A stretch of DNA of 20,615 nt from an uncultured Anaerococcus sp. (GTDB taxonomy: Bacteria > Bacillota > Clostridia > Tissierellales > Peptoniphilaceae): the NCBI RefSeq assembly GCF_947253225.1, contig NZ_CAMXYR010000028.1:1-20615 (forward strand). The letters run 5' to 3'. How positions within the stretch are numbered: position 1 is the first letter of the stretch; each line of letters opens with the position of its first letter. Position numbers and translations under genes: made by a program. Shown here piece by piece: positions 8,211 through 17,300 of this stretch. The notes under the pieces were generated by a model. The model ran no database searches and was not told the origin of the DNA. It was given only the letters and a program-made list of their open reading frames with translations.

Positions 8211-8849
8211 ATGGAACAACAAATTGATAGACCTATTGAAAGTAAAAAAGCTCCAAAAGAAAATTTGGCAAAAGTATTCATTGAAGGACTATTTGCCAAC
8301 AACCCAGTTTTTGTTCAAACTGTTGGTATGTGCTCAGTGCTTGCCATATCTTCATCTTTGACAAACGCCATAGGTATGGGAGTATCTGTAACTTTCGTAG
8401 TAGTGATGAGTAACTTGGTAATTTCTTTATTAAGAAATTTTATCTCAGATGAAATAAGAATTCCTGCCTTTATAGTAATAATTGCAGGTTTCGTAACAAT
8501 AGTACAAATGTCAATCAAGGCTTACTTACCAGCCTTAGATGAATCCTTGGGTATCTTTATCCCACTTATAGTAGTTAACTGTCTTATCCTTGCTCGCGCT
8601 GAAGGTTTTGCTTCAAGCCATGGACCATTTTCTTCAATCATAGATGGTATTGGTCAAGGACTTGGCTATACTCTTGCTATATCAACCCTAGCTTTCTTTA
8701 GAGAGCTACTTGGAGCAGGAACACTTTTTGGAATGAGACTTATTCCAGAAACTTATACAATTGGATTCTTACAACAACCAGCATCATCATTTATAGTTCT
8801 TGGTATGTTAGTTGCAGCATTTAATGCTATTTCAAAGAAAAGAAAATAA
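8211..8849 (+). CDS. rnfE: Rnf complex subunit RnfE
   Basis: Six-helix integral membrane subunit paired with RnfA; the two are homologous and lie in opposite orientations in the membrane. Conserved features are the early MCSVLAISSS segment (Cys 41) and PLIVVNCLILARAE (Cys 124). In solved Rnf/Nqr structures, equivalent cysteines of the two subunits hold an intramembrane [2Fe-2S] cluster. The C-terminal half has FFRELLGAGTLFGM. The length of 212 residues is normal, with a somewhat polar 20-residue N-terminal tail. AGGAGA overlaps the rnfG stop codon, 5 or so bases before the ATG, so translation is closely linked. Confidence 0.95.
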   Translation: MEQQIDRPIESKKAPKENLAKVFIEGLFANNPVFVQTVGMCSVLAISSSLTNAIGMGVSVTFVVVMSNLVISLLRNFISDEIRIPAFIVIIAGFVTIVQMSIKAYLPALDESLGIFIPLIVVNCLILARAEGFASSHGPFSSIIDGIGQGLGYTLAISTLAFFRELLGAGTLFGMRLIPETYTIGFLQQPASSFIVLGMLVAAFNAISKKRK

Positions 8850-8860
8850 GAGGAGATATT

Positions 8861-9436
8861 ATGGGAAATCTATTTTCAATAATCATTGCAACTATTTTCG
8901 TAAGTAACTATGTACTAGGTCAATTCTTAGGTATCTGTCCTTCTCTTGGTGTTACAAGCAAGGTTGATACTGCACGAGGCATGGGTTTAGCGGTAATATT
9001 CGTTATAACACTAGCTTCAATTATTACTTGGATTATTCAATACTACATATTAAATCCACTAAACATCGGATTCTTACAAACAGTTGTATTTATATTAGTA
9101 ATTGCAGCTTTGGTTCAATCAGTAGAAACAGTAATGAAAAAATCAATGCCAGCCCTATATGGAGCCTTGGGAGTTTTCCTTCCACTAATCACAACAAACT
9201 GTGTGGTTCTCGGTGTTGCTATTAAGGCGATTGATTCATCATACACTCTAATAGAAACTATAGTCTATGCTCTAGCAGCATCTGTTGGTTTCATGTTAGC
9301 TATTATGATACTTGCTTACATCAGAGAAAGAATTGAATATAATTCATTACCAGAAACCTTTAAGGGAGTTCCAATAACCCTAGTTACCCTAGGTCTTATG
9401 GCAATTGCCTTTATGGGATTTGCGGGACTAGCTTAG
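8861..9436 (+). CDS. rnfA: Rnf complex subunit RnfA
   Basis: Six-helix membrane subunit and partner of RnfE. The protein opens with NYVLGQFLGICPSLGV (Cys 26) and contains PLITTNCVVLGVAI (Cys 114), the two cysteines expected to ligate the shared membrane [2Fe-2S] cluster with RnfE. The later ILAYIRERIEYN segment matches the conserved region before the last helix. Length of 191 residues is typical. GAGGAGA lies 5 bases before the ATG, and the rnfB ribosome binding site overlaps the stop codon. Confidence 0.96.
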   Translation: MGNLFSIIIATIFVSNYVLGQFLGICPSLGVTSKVDTARGMGLAVIFVITLASIITWIIQYYILNPLNIGFLQTVVFILVIAALVQSVETVMKKSMPALYGALGVFLPLITTNCVVLGVAIKAIDSSYTLIETIVYALAASVGFMLAIMILAYIRERIEYNSLPETFKGVPITLVTLGLMAIAFMGFAGLA

Positions 9437-9445
9437 GAGGAAGTG

Positions 9446-10249
9446 ATGATACAAACTATTATAATTCCAATTGTGGTTCTTGCTATATTGGGTTTTGTCT
9501 TTGCTGTGGGCCTAGGTTTTGTTAGTCAAAAATTCCATGTAGAAAAATCATTAAAAGAACAAGAAGTAAGAAATTGTCTTCCGGGTGCTAACTGTGGTGC
9601 TTGTGGCTTCCCAGGTTGTGATGGACTTGCAGCAGCAATCGCTAAGGGAGAAGCTCCAGTAGATGCTTGTGCCATAGGTGGTAAGGCAACAAGTGATGCT
9701 GTTGCAGCAGCTATGGGAGTAGAAGCAGTAGGTGGAGCAGATAGAAAAGTCGCTATAGTAAAGTGTGATGGAACTTGCGAAGCAGCAAAAGACATCTTCC
9801 AATATTCAGGAATCGAGGATTGTAGAGCACAAATTGCACTTTTTGGAGGCAAGAAAGCTTGTAATTATGGATGTGTTGGATGTGGGTCATGCGAGAAAGC
9901 TTGTCCATTTGATGCCATCCATGTTAAAGAGGGTGTTGCTATTGTGGACAGGGATAAGTGTGTTGCTTGTGGTAAGTGTGTAAGCACTTGTCCCAAAAAT
10001 ATTATTACCCTTGTTCCAATAAGTCAAAAACAAGTGGTTATTTGTTCAAGCCACGATAAGGGCAAGGATGCAAGAAATAATTGTAAAAATTCTTGTATTG
10101 GATGTAGCATTTGTGCGAAAACTTATCCAGAAGCCTTTGCTATGGATAACTTCCTTTCAGTAGAACAAATTGGAAAAGATTTTGATCCAGACCTTCTAAA
10201 ACAAGCGGCAGAAAAATGTCCAAACAAGTGCATAGAAGTTTTTGAGTAA
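9446..10249 (+). CDS. rnfB: Rnf complex subunit RnfB (ferredoxin-accepting, multi-FeS)
   Basis: Takes electrons from reduced ferredoxin and passes them into the complex. An N-terminal membrane helix (about 3-25) is followed by the Fe-S domain shared with DNA-binding corrinoid proteins (Cys 44, 50, 53, 58 and a distal Cys in DACAIGG). Then come two typical ferredoxin motifs (CNYGCVGCGSCEKACP and CVACGKCVSTCP). A last region begins CKNSCIGCSIC (Cys 213, 217, 220, 223), where the expected fourth Cys before Pro is Tyr 227 (KTYPE); a CPNKC pair lies near the C-terminus. The frame opens at GTG 9443, but AGGAGG (9435-9440) fits ATG 9446 better. The product is 267 residues, a normal size for Firmicute RnfB. 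It is the last gene before a strong terminator. Confidence 0.95.
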   Translation: MIQTIIIPIVVLAILGFVFAVGLGFVSQKFHVEKSLKEQEVRNCLPGANCGACGFPGCDGLAAAIAKGEAPVDACAIGGKATSDAVAAAMGVEAVGGADRKVAIVKCDGTCEAAKDIFQYSGIEDCRAQIALFGGKKACNYGCVGCGSCEKACPFDAIHVKEGVAIVDRDKCVACGKCVSTCPKNIITLVPISQKQVVICSSHDKGKDARNNCKNSCIGCSICAKTYPEAFAMDNFLSVEQIGKDFDPDLLKQAAEKCPNKCIEVFE

Positions 10250-10255
10250 GAAATT

Positions 10256-10283
10256 AACAGCGTAGAAAGCTACGCTGTTTTTC
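10256..10283 (+). terminator. Intrinsic terminator of the rnf operon
   Basis: A perfect 10-bp stem (AACAGCGTAG at 10256-10265 with CTACGCTGTT at 10270-10279) closes an AAAG tetraloop and runs into five T residues at 10278-10282. Confidence 0.95.
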
Positions 10284-10294
10284 TATGCCTTAAA

Positions 10295-10322
10295 TTGACA
10301 ATCAAGTAAATGAAATGATAAA
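10295..10322 (+). promoter_or_regulatory. Probable promoter of the NusG-II/mre/PBP2 operon
   Basis: A perfect TTGACA at 10295-10300 is followed after 16 bases by GATAAA (10317-10322, four of six). It sits between the rnf terminator and the first gene of the next run. A TATAAT at 10336-10341 abuts the start codon and is too far from this -35 to pair with it. Confidence 0.6.
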
Positions 10323-10341
10323 CTTAAAGGTGAGGTATAAT

Positions 10342-10731
10342 ATGAAAATCAAAAAAGGTGATATTATAGTTATAGGTTTCTTGTTGATGTTTTCACTTGC
10401 CTTTTCCTTTATTATTACAAAAATAACCTCCCAAGCTAAGGGAAATATTTTAAGGATAAAGCAAGATTCTAAGATTATCAAGGAAGTAGCTTTGGATAAG
10501 GACCAAGAATTTAAGGTAGAATACCTTGGCCACTATAACATAATAAAGATAAAGGATGGCAAGGCTTTTGTGTCAGATGCCGATTGCTCAGATAAGATAT
10601 GCACTCATATGTCTCCCATCCATAATGTTGGTGAAACAATTATATGCCTACCCCATAGGTTATTTTTGGAAGTTTATTCTAAGGATAAGAAGGCTGGGGG
10701 AGACGATCAGATAGATAAGGTGGTTAGATGA
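10342..10731 (+). CDS. NusG domain II-containing membrane-anchored protein
   Basis: Small protein of 129 residues with one N-terminal hydrophobic segment (about 7-26) and an extracytoplasmic domain of the NusG_II family. The family hallmark is visible as DADCSDKICTHM followed by ICLPHRLFLEV, giving three cysteines (82, 87, 102). Family members commonly sit beside Rnf and Gx-transporter genes in Firmicutes, as here; no biochemical role is established to my knowledge, although the cysteine pattern hints at redox chemistry or metal binding outside the membrane. The frame is open from ATG 10315, but that codon lies within the promoter; ATG 10342 has AAAGGTGAGG (10326-10335) at good spacing. The stop overlaps the next start as ATGA. 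Confidence 0.85.
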   Translation: MKIKKGDIIVIGFLLMFSLAFSFIITKITSQAKGNILRIKQDSKIIKEVALDKDQEFKVEYLGHYNIIKIKDGKAFVSDADCSDKICTHMSPIHNVGETIICLPHRLFLEVYSKDKKAGGDDQIDKVVR

Positions 10732-11261
10732 AAACTCAGGTAAGAAAAATCACGAATCTTGCTTTATTTACAGCTATGGCTCTTGCCATATCTTTGCTAG
10801 AGCATTACATTCCCTTGCCTATACCTATTCCAGGTGCAAAACTTGGACTTTCTAATATAATATTATTAGTTGGCTTATACTTTTATGGGCTTAAGGCTGG
10901 TCTTACGATTGGGATTTTGAAGTCATTTTTGCTTATTCTTATTACAGGAATGGTTTCTTCATTTTTTTTCTCAGCTATGGGAGCAATCCTTGCTTGCATT
11001 TCAATGAGCCTAAGCATTAAATTTTTGGATAAAAGTCTAAGCTTCATAGGAGTAAGTGAGATAGGGGCTTTCTTCCATAATTTCGGGCAAGTTCTTGTGG
11101 CTACTGTAGTTATGGGAAATATCAAGATGTACTACTACTTTCCTCTTTTAGTTTTTGTGGGGACTTTTACTGGATTTTTTGTTGGACTTAGCTCTAATTA
11201 TATTATTAGGCATATGGAAAAAATTGGGATAAGCAGATATCATGGAAACAAAGACGATTAA
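10728..11261 (+). CDS. Gx transporter / HepS1 (heptaprenyl diphosphate synthase component I) family membrane protein
   Basis: A 177-residue integral membrane protein with five or six hydrophobic segments, matching the Hpre_diP_synt_I family: the start ALFTAMALAISLLEHYIP, then PIPGAKLGLSNIILL, then KSFLLILITG, and FHNFGQVLVA later. The family was named for a supposed part of heptaprenyl diphosphate synthase, but its shape resembles ECF transporter substrate-binding subunits, so small-molecule uptake is an alternative. No heptaprenyl synthase component II gene is present. Translation is coupled to the NusG-II gene through a 4-base ATGA overlap, and the 3' end overlaps radC by 20 bases. Confidence 0.85.
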   Translation: MKTQVRKITNLALFTAMALAISLLEHYIPLPIPIPGAKLGLSNIILLVGLYFYGLKAGLTIGILKSFLLILITGMVSSFFFSAMGAILACISMSLSIKFLDKSLSFIGVSEIGAFFHNFGQVLVATVVMGNIKMYYYFPLLVFVGTFTGFFVGLSSNYIIRHMEKIGISRYHGNKDD

Positions 11262-11925
11262 GGACTTGGATATTTCAGATAGACCAAGGGAGAAGATGAT
11301 TAATGAAGGCTATGAAGCTCTCAATGAGGAGGAGCTTCTTGCTGTCATTTTATCTACAGGTTATAAGAATAAGAATGTAATAGAATTGTCCAAGGAAATC
11401 CTAGCTTCCTTTAGCTATGAGGAGCTTTTGGAAGTAGAAGTAGATGAACTTATAAAAATTGATGGCATCAAATTAGCTAAGGCTACAAAAATTGTGGCGA
11501 GCCTCCAATTAGGTAGGAGAATTAGCGAGAAGGTAATTAAGAAGAAAATCAAAAAAATTACTTCAAGTGCTGATGTCTATACTTATATGAAAAACGAACT
11601 AACCTTTAAGAAAAAGGAACATTTTGTTGCCATCCTTTTAGATACTAAAAATGTTATAATAGCAGAAGAAACAATTTCCATAGGCGACTTGTCTTCTACT
11701 ATTGTAAATCCAAGGGAAGTATTTAAGCCTGCCATAAAAAAGTCGGCTAAGTCAATAGTTCTAGTACATAATCATCCAAGTGGCAATCCAACTCCATCTA
11801 TGGAGGATTTACAAATAACCAAAAGACTTGTCGATGCTGGAGAAATCTTGGATATAAGTGTTCTTGACCATATAATAATAGGCAAGGATAAGTTTTATAG
11901 TTTTAAAAAAGAAGGAAATATTTGA
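11242..11925 (+). CDS. radC: RadC family JAMM/MPN domain protein
   Basis: Member of the RadC family; despite the name, a direct DNA-repair role is not established. The N-terminal part has the ISDRPREKMINEGYEALNEE segment and a helix-hairpin-helix region (LIKIDGIKLAKATKIVASLQLG, about 75-95). The C-terminal JAMM metalloprotease-like motif is intact: H176-N-H178-P-S-G ending with Asp 189, plus an upstream Glu in VIIAEETIS, so zinc binding is expected. Length of 227 residues is normal. The ATG lies inside the previous gene (20-base overlap) with only a weak upstream GGGATAAG, so translation is probably coupled. radC directly before mreB is a widespread gene order. Confidence 0.94.
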   Translation: METKTIKDLDISDRPREKMINEGYEALNEEELLAVILSTGYKNKNVIELSKEILASFSYEELLEVEVDELIKIDGIKLAKATKIVASLQLGRRISEKVIKKKIKKITSSADVYTYMKNELTFKKKEHFVAILLDTKNVIIAEETISIGDLSSTIVNPREVFKPAIKKSAKSIVLVHNHPSGNPTPSMEDLQITKRLVDAGEILDISVLDHIIIGKDKFYSFKKEGNI

Positions 11926-11936
11926 GGGGTAAACTT

Positions 11937-12947
11937 ATGAATTTTAGAATTCTTGCTTCTGATTTTGCAATAGATCTAGGAACAAGCAATATATTAGTAT
12001 ATAAAAAGGGTGATGGAATTATTGCAAAAGAGCCATCTTTTTTGCTTTTAGATGAGAATAACACCAAAGTTTTGGCCATAGGGGATTCTGCCAAACAAAT
12101 GCTTGGTAAAACTCATGACAAAATTCACCTAGTAAAGCCTATAGAAAACGGAGTAATAACCGATTTCAACTTGACTGAAGCCCTGCTAAATTATTTTTTC
12201 AAGAAAGTTAATAGTGGTTTTTCCTTCCTCCAGCCTAGAGTTGTTATCTGTGTTCCATCAGGAATAACTGATATCCAAGCGAGGGCTGTTGAAGATGCGG
12301 CTCTTCATGCGGGAAGTAGGGATGTAATCCTTGTAGATGAGAGTCTAGCAGCAGCTTATGGGATGGATCTTGGCCCAGATGAGCCAAAGGGAAGCCTAAT
12401 TGTAAACCTCGGTGGTGGAGTAAGCGAGGCTTCAGTAATTTCTCTTAATGGAGTTATAACAAATAAGTCTATAAATAAGGGAGGAGATTATATAGACTCT
12501 CTTATAGGAGATTACTTTAGAGATCAACTTTCTCTTGAAATTGGAGAAAATACAGCAGAAAATGTGAAAAATTCAGTCCTAAGCCTGAGGGTAAAGGATA
12601 AGAAACTTTCTATAGAGGTTGATGGTCGTGACTTAGAAACGGCTATGCCTAAGACTGTTAGCATAACAAGTGAGAGCTTACTATCTTGTATAATGCCATT
12701 TGCAAATACGGTTGTAGATATGATTTATGAGGTTTTGGAGAAAACTCCACCTGAAATCAGTTCAGATATCAAGAAAAATGGTATTTACTTGACTGGAGGA
12801 CTTACAAAGCTTAGGGGTCTTAGCGAATATATATCCGAAAGAATGGGTCTTTCCGTAAGCGTATCTGAAGATCCGATATCGGATGCTATAAAGGGTGCTG
12901 GAATTATATTGGACAATCCTGATAGATTTGTTAAGTATCGTAAGTAG
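11937..12947 (+). CDS. mreB: MreB-family bacterial actin homologue, divergent ATP site
   Basis: Cytoskeletal ATPase family protein expected to organise lateral wall synthesis with MreC, MreD and PBP2. Phosphate-1 motif IDLGTSN is intact (Asp 13), VPSGITD matches the connect region (106-112), and Glu 135 (VDES) aligns with the catalytic Glu of the MreB IEEP motif. The phosphate-2 motif reads VNLGGGVSE, with Asn 157 where MreB has Asp, and the adenosine motif reads YLTGGLTKLRG. GGDYID and DLETAMPKTVSITSE confirm MreB-family membership. The frame is open from TTG 11922, but GAGGGG (11924-11929) serves ATG 11937, giving 336 residues. Followed by mreC and mreD in the canonical order. Whether it still hydrolyses ATP is uncertain. 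Confidence 0.88.
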   Translation: MNFRILASDFAIDLGTSNILVYKKGDGIIAKEPSFLLLDENNTKVLAIGDSAKQMLGKTHDKIHLVKPIENGVITDFNLTEALLNYFFKKVNSGFSFLQPRVVICVPSGITDIQARAVEDAALHAGSRDVILVDESLAAAYGMDLGPDEPKGSLIVNLGGGVSEASVISLNGVITNKSINKGGDYIDSLIGDYFRDQLSLEIGENTAENVKNSVLSLRVKDKKLSIEVDGRDLETAMPKTVSITSESLLSCIMPFANTVVDMIYEVLEKTPPEISSDIKKNGIYLTGGLTKLRGLSEYISERMGLSVSVSEDPISDAIKGAGIILDNPDRFVKYRK

Positions 12948-12953
12948 GTAATT

Positions 12954-13847
12954 ATGGCATACAGAAGAAAGAAGAAAAACATCAAGGGATTTGTAGTTAC
13001 AGTTTTTAGTTTGCTAATAATTATAGCTATCTCTTCTCAAACAAAAAAAATAAATGAAACAGGGTCAAATATAGCTAATACTATCTTTGCCCCAGTAGAA
13101 AAAATCACTTATTCAATATCATCTGTCATCAAAGAACAGGTAGAAAGAACCATAGGGTCTAAGGAAACAAGGGCAGCTGTCGAAAAGCTCGAGGAGGAAA
13201 ACAAGGCTTTAGAGATTGAAAATTCCAAGTTAAACACTATCATTTCTCAAAAAGATTTTTTAGAAAATGAGAAAAATGCCCTAGATGCAACTAAGAACGA
13301 CTATATGACTGCCTATGTTGTAAATACTGACTCAAACTCTATGACCAAGAATTTCACCATAGATAAGGGCAAAAAAGACGGTATTGAAGTAAATGATATA
13401 ATCCTACAGGCTGTTGGAGATTCAAAGTATTATACAGGCCTTGTTGGAAAAGTAACCCAAGTATATCAAACGACTGCTAGGGTTGAGACAATCAATTCCA
13501 AGTCAAATGATGTATCTTTCATCAATTCCAAAAGCGGGGACTATGGAGTTATAAATAATTTCACCCAAAAAACTATCCAAGGTTATATGCTTGATGTTGA
13601 TAGTGAGGTTAAATCTAAGGATGTTCTTTTGACAAGTGGACTTGGGGGAATTTATCCAGCAGGTATTTATATAGGAACAGTTTCTAATGTTACAATGAGT
13701 CAGGACGCTCTAAAGAAAAATATAACCCTCAATTCGCCAGTCGACTTCTCCCACCTATATAGGGTCTTGGTTTTGAAGCAAACTGACAAGTATAGCGTGG
13801 ATGAAGTTGTTGAAAATGAAAATTACCAAGGAGAAAATGATGAATAA
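12954..13847 (+). CDS. mreC: Cell shape-determining protein MreC
   Basis: Bitopic scaffold of the elongation machinery that links MreB to the periplasmic part of PBP2. A basic N-terminus (YRRKKKNIKG) precedes a transmembrane helix (about 11-27). Residues about 60-110 form a charged coiled coil (EKLEEENKALEIENSKLN). The remaining part is the two-lobed beta domain, with LVGKVTQVYQTTARVETI and DVLLTSGLGGIYPAGIYIG as recognisable family segments. Length of 297 residues is normal. The start ATG is 6 bases after mreB, with AGTAGG just before it. The 3' end overlaps mreD. Confidence 0.94.
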   Translation: MAYRRKKKNIKGFVVTVFSLLIIIAISSQTKKINETGSNIANTIFAPVEKITYSISSVIKEQVERTIGSKETRAAVEKLEEENKALEIENSKLNTIISQKDFLENEKNALDATKNDYMTAYVVNTDSNSMTKNFTIDKGKKDGIEVNDIILQAVGDSKYYTGLVGKVTQVYQTTARVETINSKSNDVSFINSKSGDYGVINNFTQKTIQGYMLDVDSEVKSKDVLLTSGLGGIYPAGIYIGTVSNVTMSQDALKKNITLNSPVDFSHLYRVLVLKQTDKYSVDEVVENENYQGENDE

Positions 13848-14331
13848 GGTCAAGACTTTCTTATTGTTATTAATATCTTTTATCTTGCAAACTACAGTAT
13901 TTTCTAAAATCAATATCTTTGGAGCAAATGTAAATATATTAATACCAGCTCTTGTTGCTATATCACAATTCTTGGGAGGAAAGACTGGTGGCTATAGTGG
14001 CCTAATCCTAGGTCTTGTGGAAGATTTTCTCCTAACTTCCTTCATAGGAGTAAGAGCCTTATCCTATTACTTAATTGGCTATGTGGTTGGCTCTAAGGAC
14101 TTTAAATTGCCAAGAGACAGGGCAAGCGGTGCTTTGATTACGGTTGGGGCGAGTATTTTTAACTTCCTTCTTGTTTCTGTAATTTATTTTCTCCTAGGGA
14201 AAAGTTCAGCAGATATCTTAGCCTACCTTCCTATAGGACTTATAATCGAAGTGGTCTTTAATGGATTGATATACATCCTCTATAACTTAATTGTAGGTAA
14301 GATTATGTACCTTCCTACCTACAGAATATAA
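13840..14331 (+). CDS. mreD: Cell shape-determining protein MreD
   Basis: Small, very hydrophobic protein with five or six membrane segments, partner of MreC in the elongation complex. The start matches the family (FLLLLISFILQTTVFSKINI), followed by NILIPALVAISQFLGG and GLILGLVEDFLLTS, the usual GxxxGlxxDl-type segment. The frame is open from ATG 13801, but the ribosome binding site AAGGAG (13828-13833) is 6 bases before ATG 13840 (and 3 before the adjacent ATG 13837), so 13840 is chosen, giving 163 residues. It overlaps mreC by 8 bases, consistent with coupled translation. Confidence 0.92.
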   Translation: MNKVKTFLLLLISFILQTTVFSKINIFGANVNILIPALVAISQFLGGKTGGYSGLILGLVEDFLLTSFIGVRALSYYLIGYVVGSKDFKLPRDRASGALITVGASIFNFLLVSVIYFLLGKSSADILAYLPIGLIIEVVFNGLIYILYNLIVGKIMYLPTYRI

Positions 14332-14343
14332 GGAGGGAATAGT

Positions 14344-17300
14344 TTGAGAAAACTTAAAGAAAAAAGGTTGGTTTTTGTTCAGCTTCTTGTAGGATTCTTG
14401 TTTCTTGTCATAGGATTGAGACTTGCCAAGGTCATGCTTGTTCAAGGTGATTATTACAGAGACCTTTCTGATAATAGAAAAGTTAAGGAAGTTGATGAAA
14501 TTGCCAGCCGTGGAAATATTTACGATAGGAATGGGAAAGTCCTTGCGACCTCTATTCCTTCTTTTGCTGTTCAATTATACAAGGATCAACTAACTAGCCT
14601 AAGTGAGGATAGAAAGCTTGCAAACATATCAAGACTTGTAGATATTCTTGAAGAGGATGGAGTCAATTACACAGAAGATTACAATCTTAGGATAAACTCT
14701 TTTGAATTTAAGGATAAGAAAAGTTATTTCAATCACAAGCAAATGCCAAAAGATACAGTAGTAGACTTGATAATAGACAACGATTTGGTCAAAAATCTTA
14801 TCGAAGGCGTATATACAAAGGATAATATCCAATATGAGACTGCTAACACTGCCCTACTTGCATTAAAAAAGAGGGGGATAGATATCCCTTGCCATGTAAG
14901 TCAGAGTGATGGTAAACTTGATATAAGCTTTAAGGAAAATGCTGAAACTAAGTTAAAGTCAATAGGAAGTCCCACCAATGCTGATCCTGTTGATGTAATA
15001 GTAAATCAAATAGGAAACGACAGGTCTGTTATTTCATCTATCCTCCAAAACTCTCATGCTAGAAGGATAGCCTATGATATTCTAAAGGCTAACAAGCTTG
15101 AGGGAGATGTAGAATTAAAAGACTTTGCTGTAAAAACTGACGAAGATTTCTTAGAGAAAAAAGCAAAACTCCACAAGTTGTTTGATAAAATCACCTACGA
15201 ATCCAAGGCTAAGGATGACTTTTATGAGATTGTAAAAAATTCTACCATAGATGATGTTCTCAAGGAAGCAAGTGTTGATGAAAAGGGACAGTACATAATA
15301 CCTGCCAACATCCTTATAGAAGAGCTCGAAAATATGGGCATATACGCTAATTTTGAAACAGAAGTTGTAACCGAAAAAGAAGATAATAAGAATGAATATT
15401 CTGTGGAAGTAAGGTATAAAAACCCAGAAGCAGGAGATCCTGTTAAGGCTTTGGCTAAGCTTGCTGACCAGAAAGGGCTTTTGAAAAAATTAATTTTATC
15501 AGAAGATATCAAATACCTTGCCCAAAATGCCAACACCAAAAACAATATCTACCCAAATATAGATATAACTGATAAGGACCCAAAAGAGTGGGATTACACC
15601 TTTGTCAAAGATGAAAAAGACTTCTACACCTACTACGCCCAAAAGGATAGGGCAAACTCGACTGATGATATAGTTGAGCTTCTAAGCAAAGAAGAGGATG
15701 CAGGAAAAATTCTAGCCTACCTAAAGAAGGTAAATAAGATAGAAAAATACAATGACCACGAAGCTATAGGCATTTTAACCATAGATAACAAACTTAATAG
15801 ACAAGGAAACTTTGGCTATAGGCCTATAAACATCGTCTATAACTTAGATGAAACCACTGTTCTAAAAATAGAAGAAAAGATAGACAAATCATCAGGAATT
15901 GTCGTTGAAACAATTCCTATAAGGCATTATCCAAATAGGTATCTGGCAAGCCATATCCTTGGATATATGGGACCAATTGCCACAGGCGAAGAGCTTGAAA
16001 AGTATGTAAATAAAAGAGGCTACCTAAGAGATGAAATCATAGGAAAAACGGGAATTGAAGAATCATATGAAGATAACCTCAAGGGTAAAAATGGAAGGTC
16101 GCTAGTTACAGTAGATTCAAATGGAAATAGGAAACAAACTATTTCTAAGTCAACCTCAGAGCCAGGAGACGATGTATACTTAACAATAGATAAAGACCTC
16201 CAAGAAATGGCAGAAAAATCTCTCAAGGGAGTGCTAGAATCTATAAGAAGAGGTTCTAGTTATGAATCGGAGTATGGAAGTTTTGCTCCAATAAAACCTG
16301 CCCCAAATGCTGAAAGTGGAGCAGTTGTTGTAACAAATGTCAAAACTGGACAAGTGCTTGCTATGGCATCATTCCCAGACTACGATCCAAATATTTTCGC
16401 TACAGGAATATCATCTTCTGACTGGGAATCCCTTCAAGTAGAAGAAGGTGCAGGGCCTCTTGTACCAAGACCTATGCTTAATATAGCTAGTCAAACTGCA
16501 GTTATGCCAGGTTCAACCTTTAAGCTTGTTACAAGCCTTGCAGCCCTTGAGAAGGGGCTTGATCCTCTAGCTACCAATTATTGTCATGGCTTTATGGACA
16601 TTGGTAATAGTAGATTTTCATGTTTGATTTATACAGAAACAGGTCATACCAATGGTGAAGAAAACTTGTATGGAGCAATAAGAGATTCTTGTAACTACTA
16701 TTACTACACCCTAGCATTGGGCAAAAATCCTGAAGATGGAGATACTCTAGGTGTGAAGCTAGAGCTAAATGATGTAAGAACGGCTGCAGAAAAACTTGGC
16801 CTTGACCAAAAAACAGGAATAGAAATCAATATTCCTCAAGAAACTGTAGGAAACATTCCATCAATAAACAAAAAAATTGAAGTAACAAAGGCAATCCTTA
16901 AAAAATATCTCGAAAACAACTTGTCCATATTTATCAAGGAAGATGTGAAAAAGACCAAGGATGAGTTTAAGGAAGATGTTGCAAACATAGTTCGTATGGC
17001 TGATGACCCTGAGGGCTGGCCAAGGGATAAGATAATAAAATACTTAGAAAATATGGGATATGATGCTGAAGGATACTATGATGGACAAATAGCAAGTCTT
17101 GCTGATACAATCAAGTTCACCTACCTAAACCAAGCAAACTGGGATGTAACAGATATGCTAAACATAGTTATAGGTCAAGGTCAAAATGCCTATACACCTC
17201 TACAAATGAATAGGGTTATGTCAACAATCAGCAATGGTGGATACTTGAACAAGTTTACCTTAATCGATAAGATATCAAACCACGACTCCAAGGAAGTTCT

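Noticed and set aside
10336..10341. TATAAT as the -10 of the NusG-II promoter
   Set aside because: It abuts the start codon, would leave no leader with a ribosome binding site, and has no -35 at 16-18 bases.
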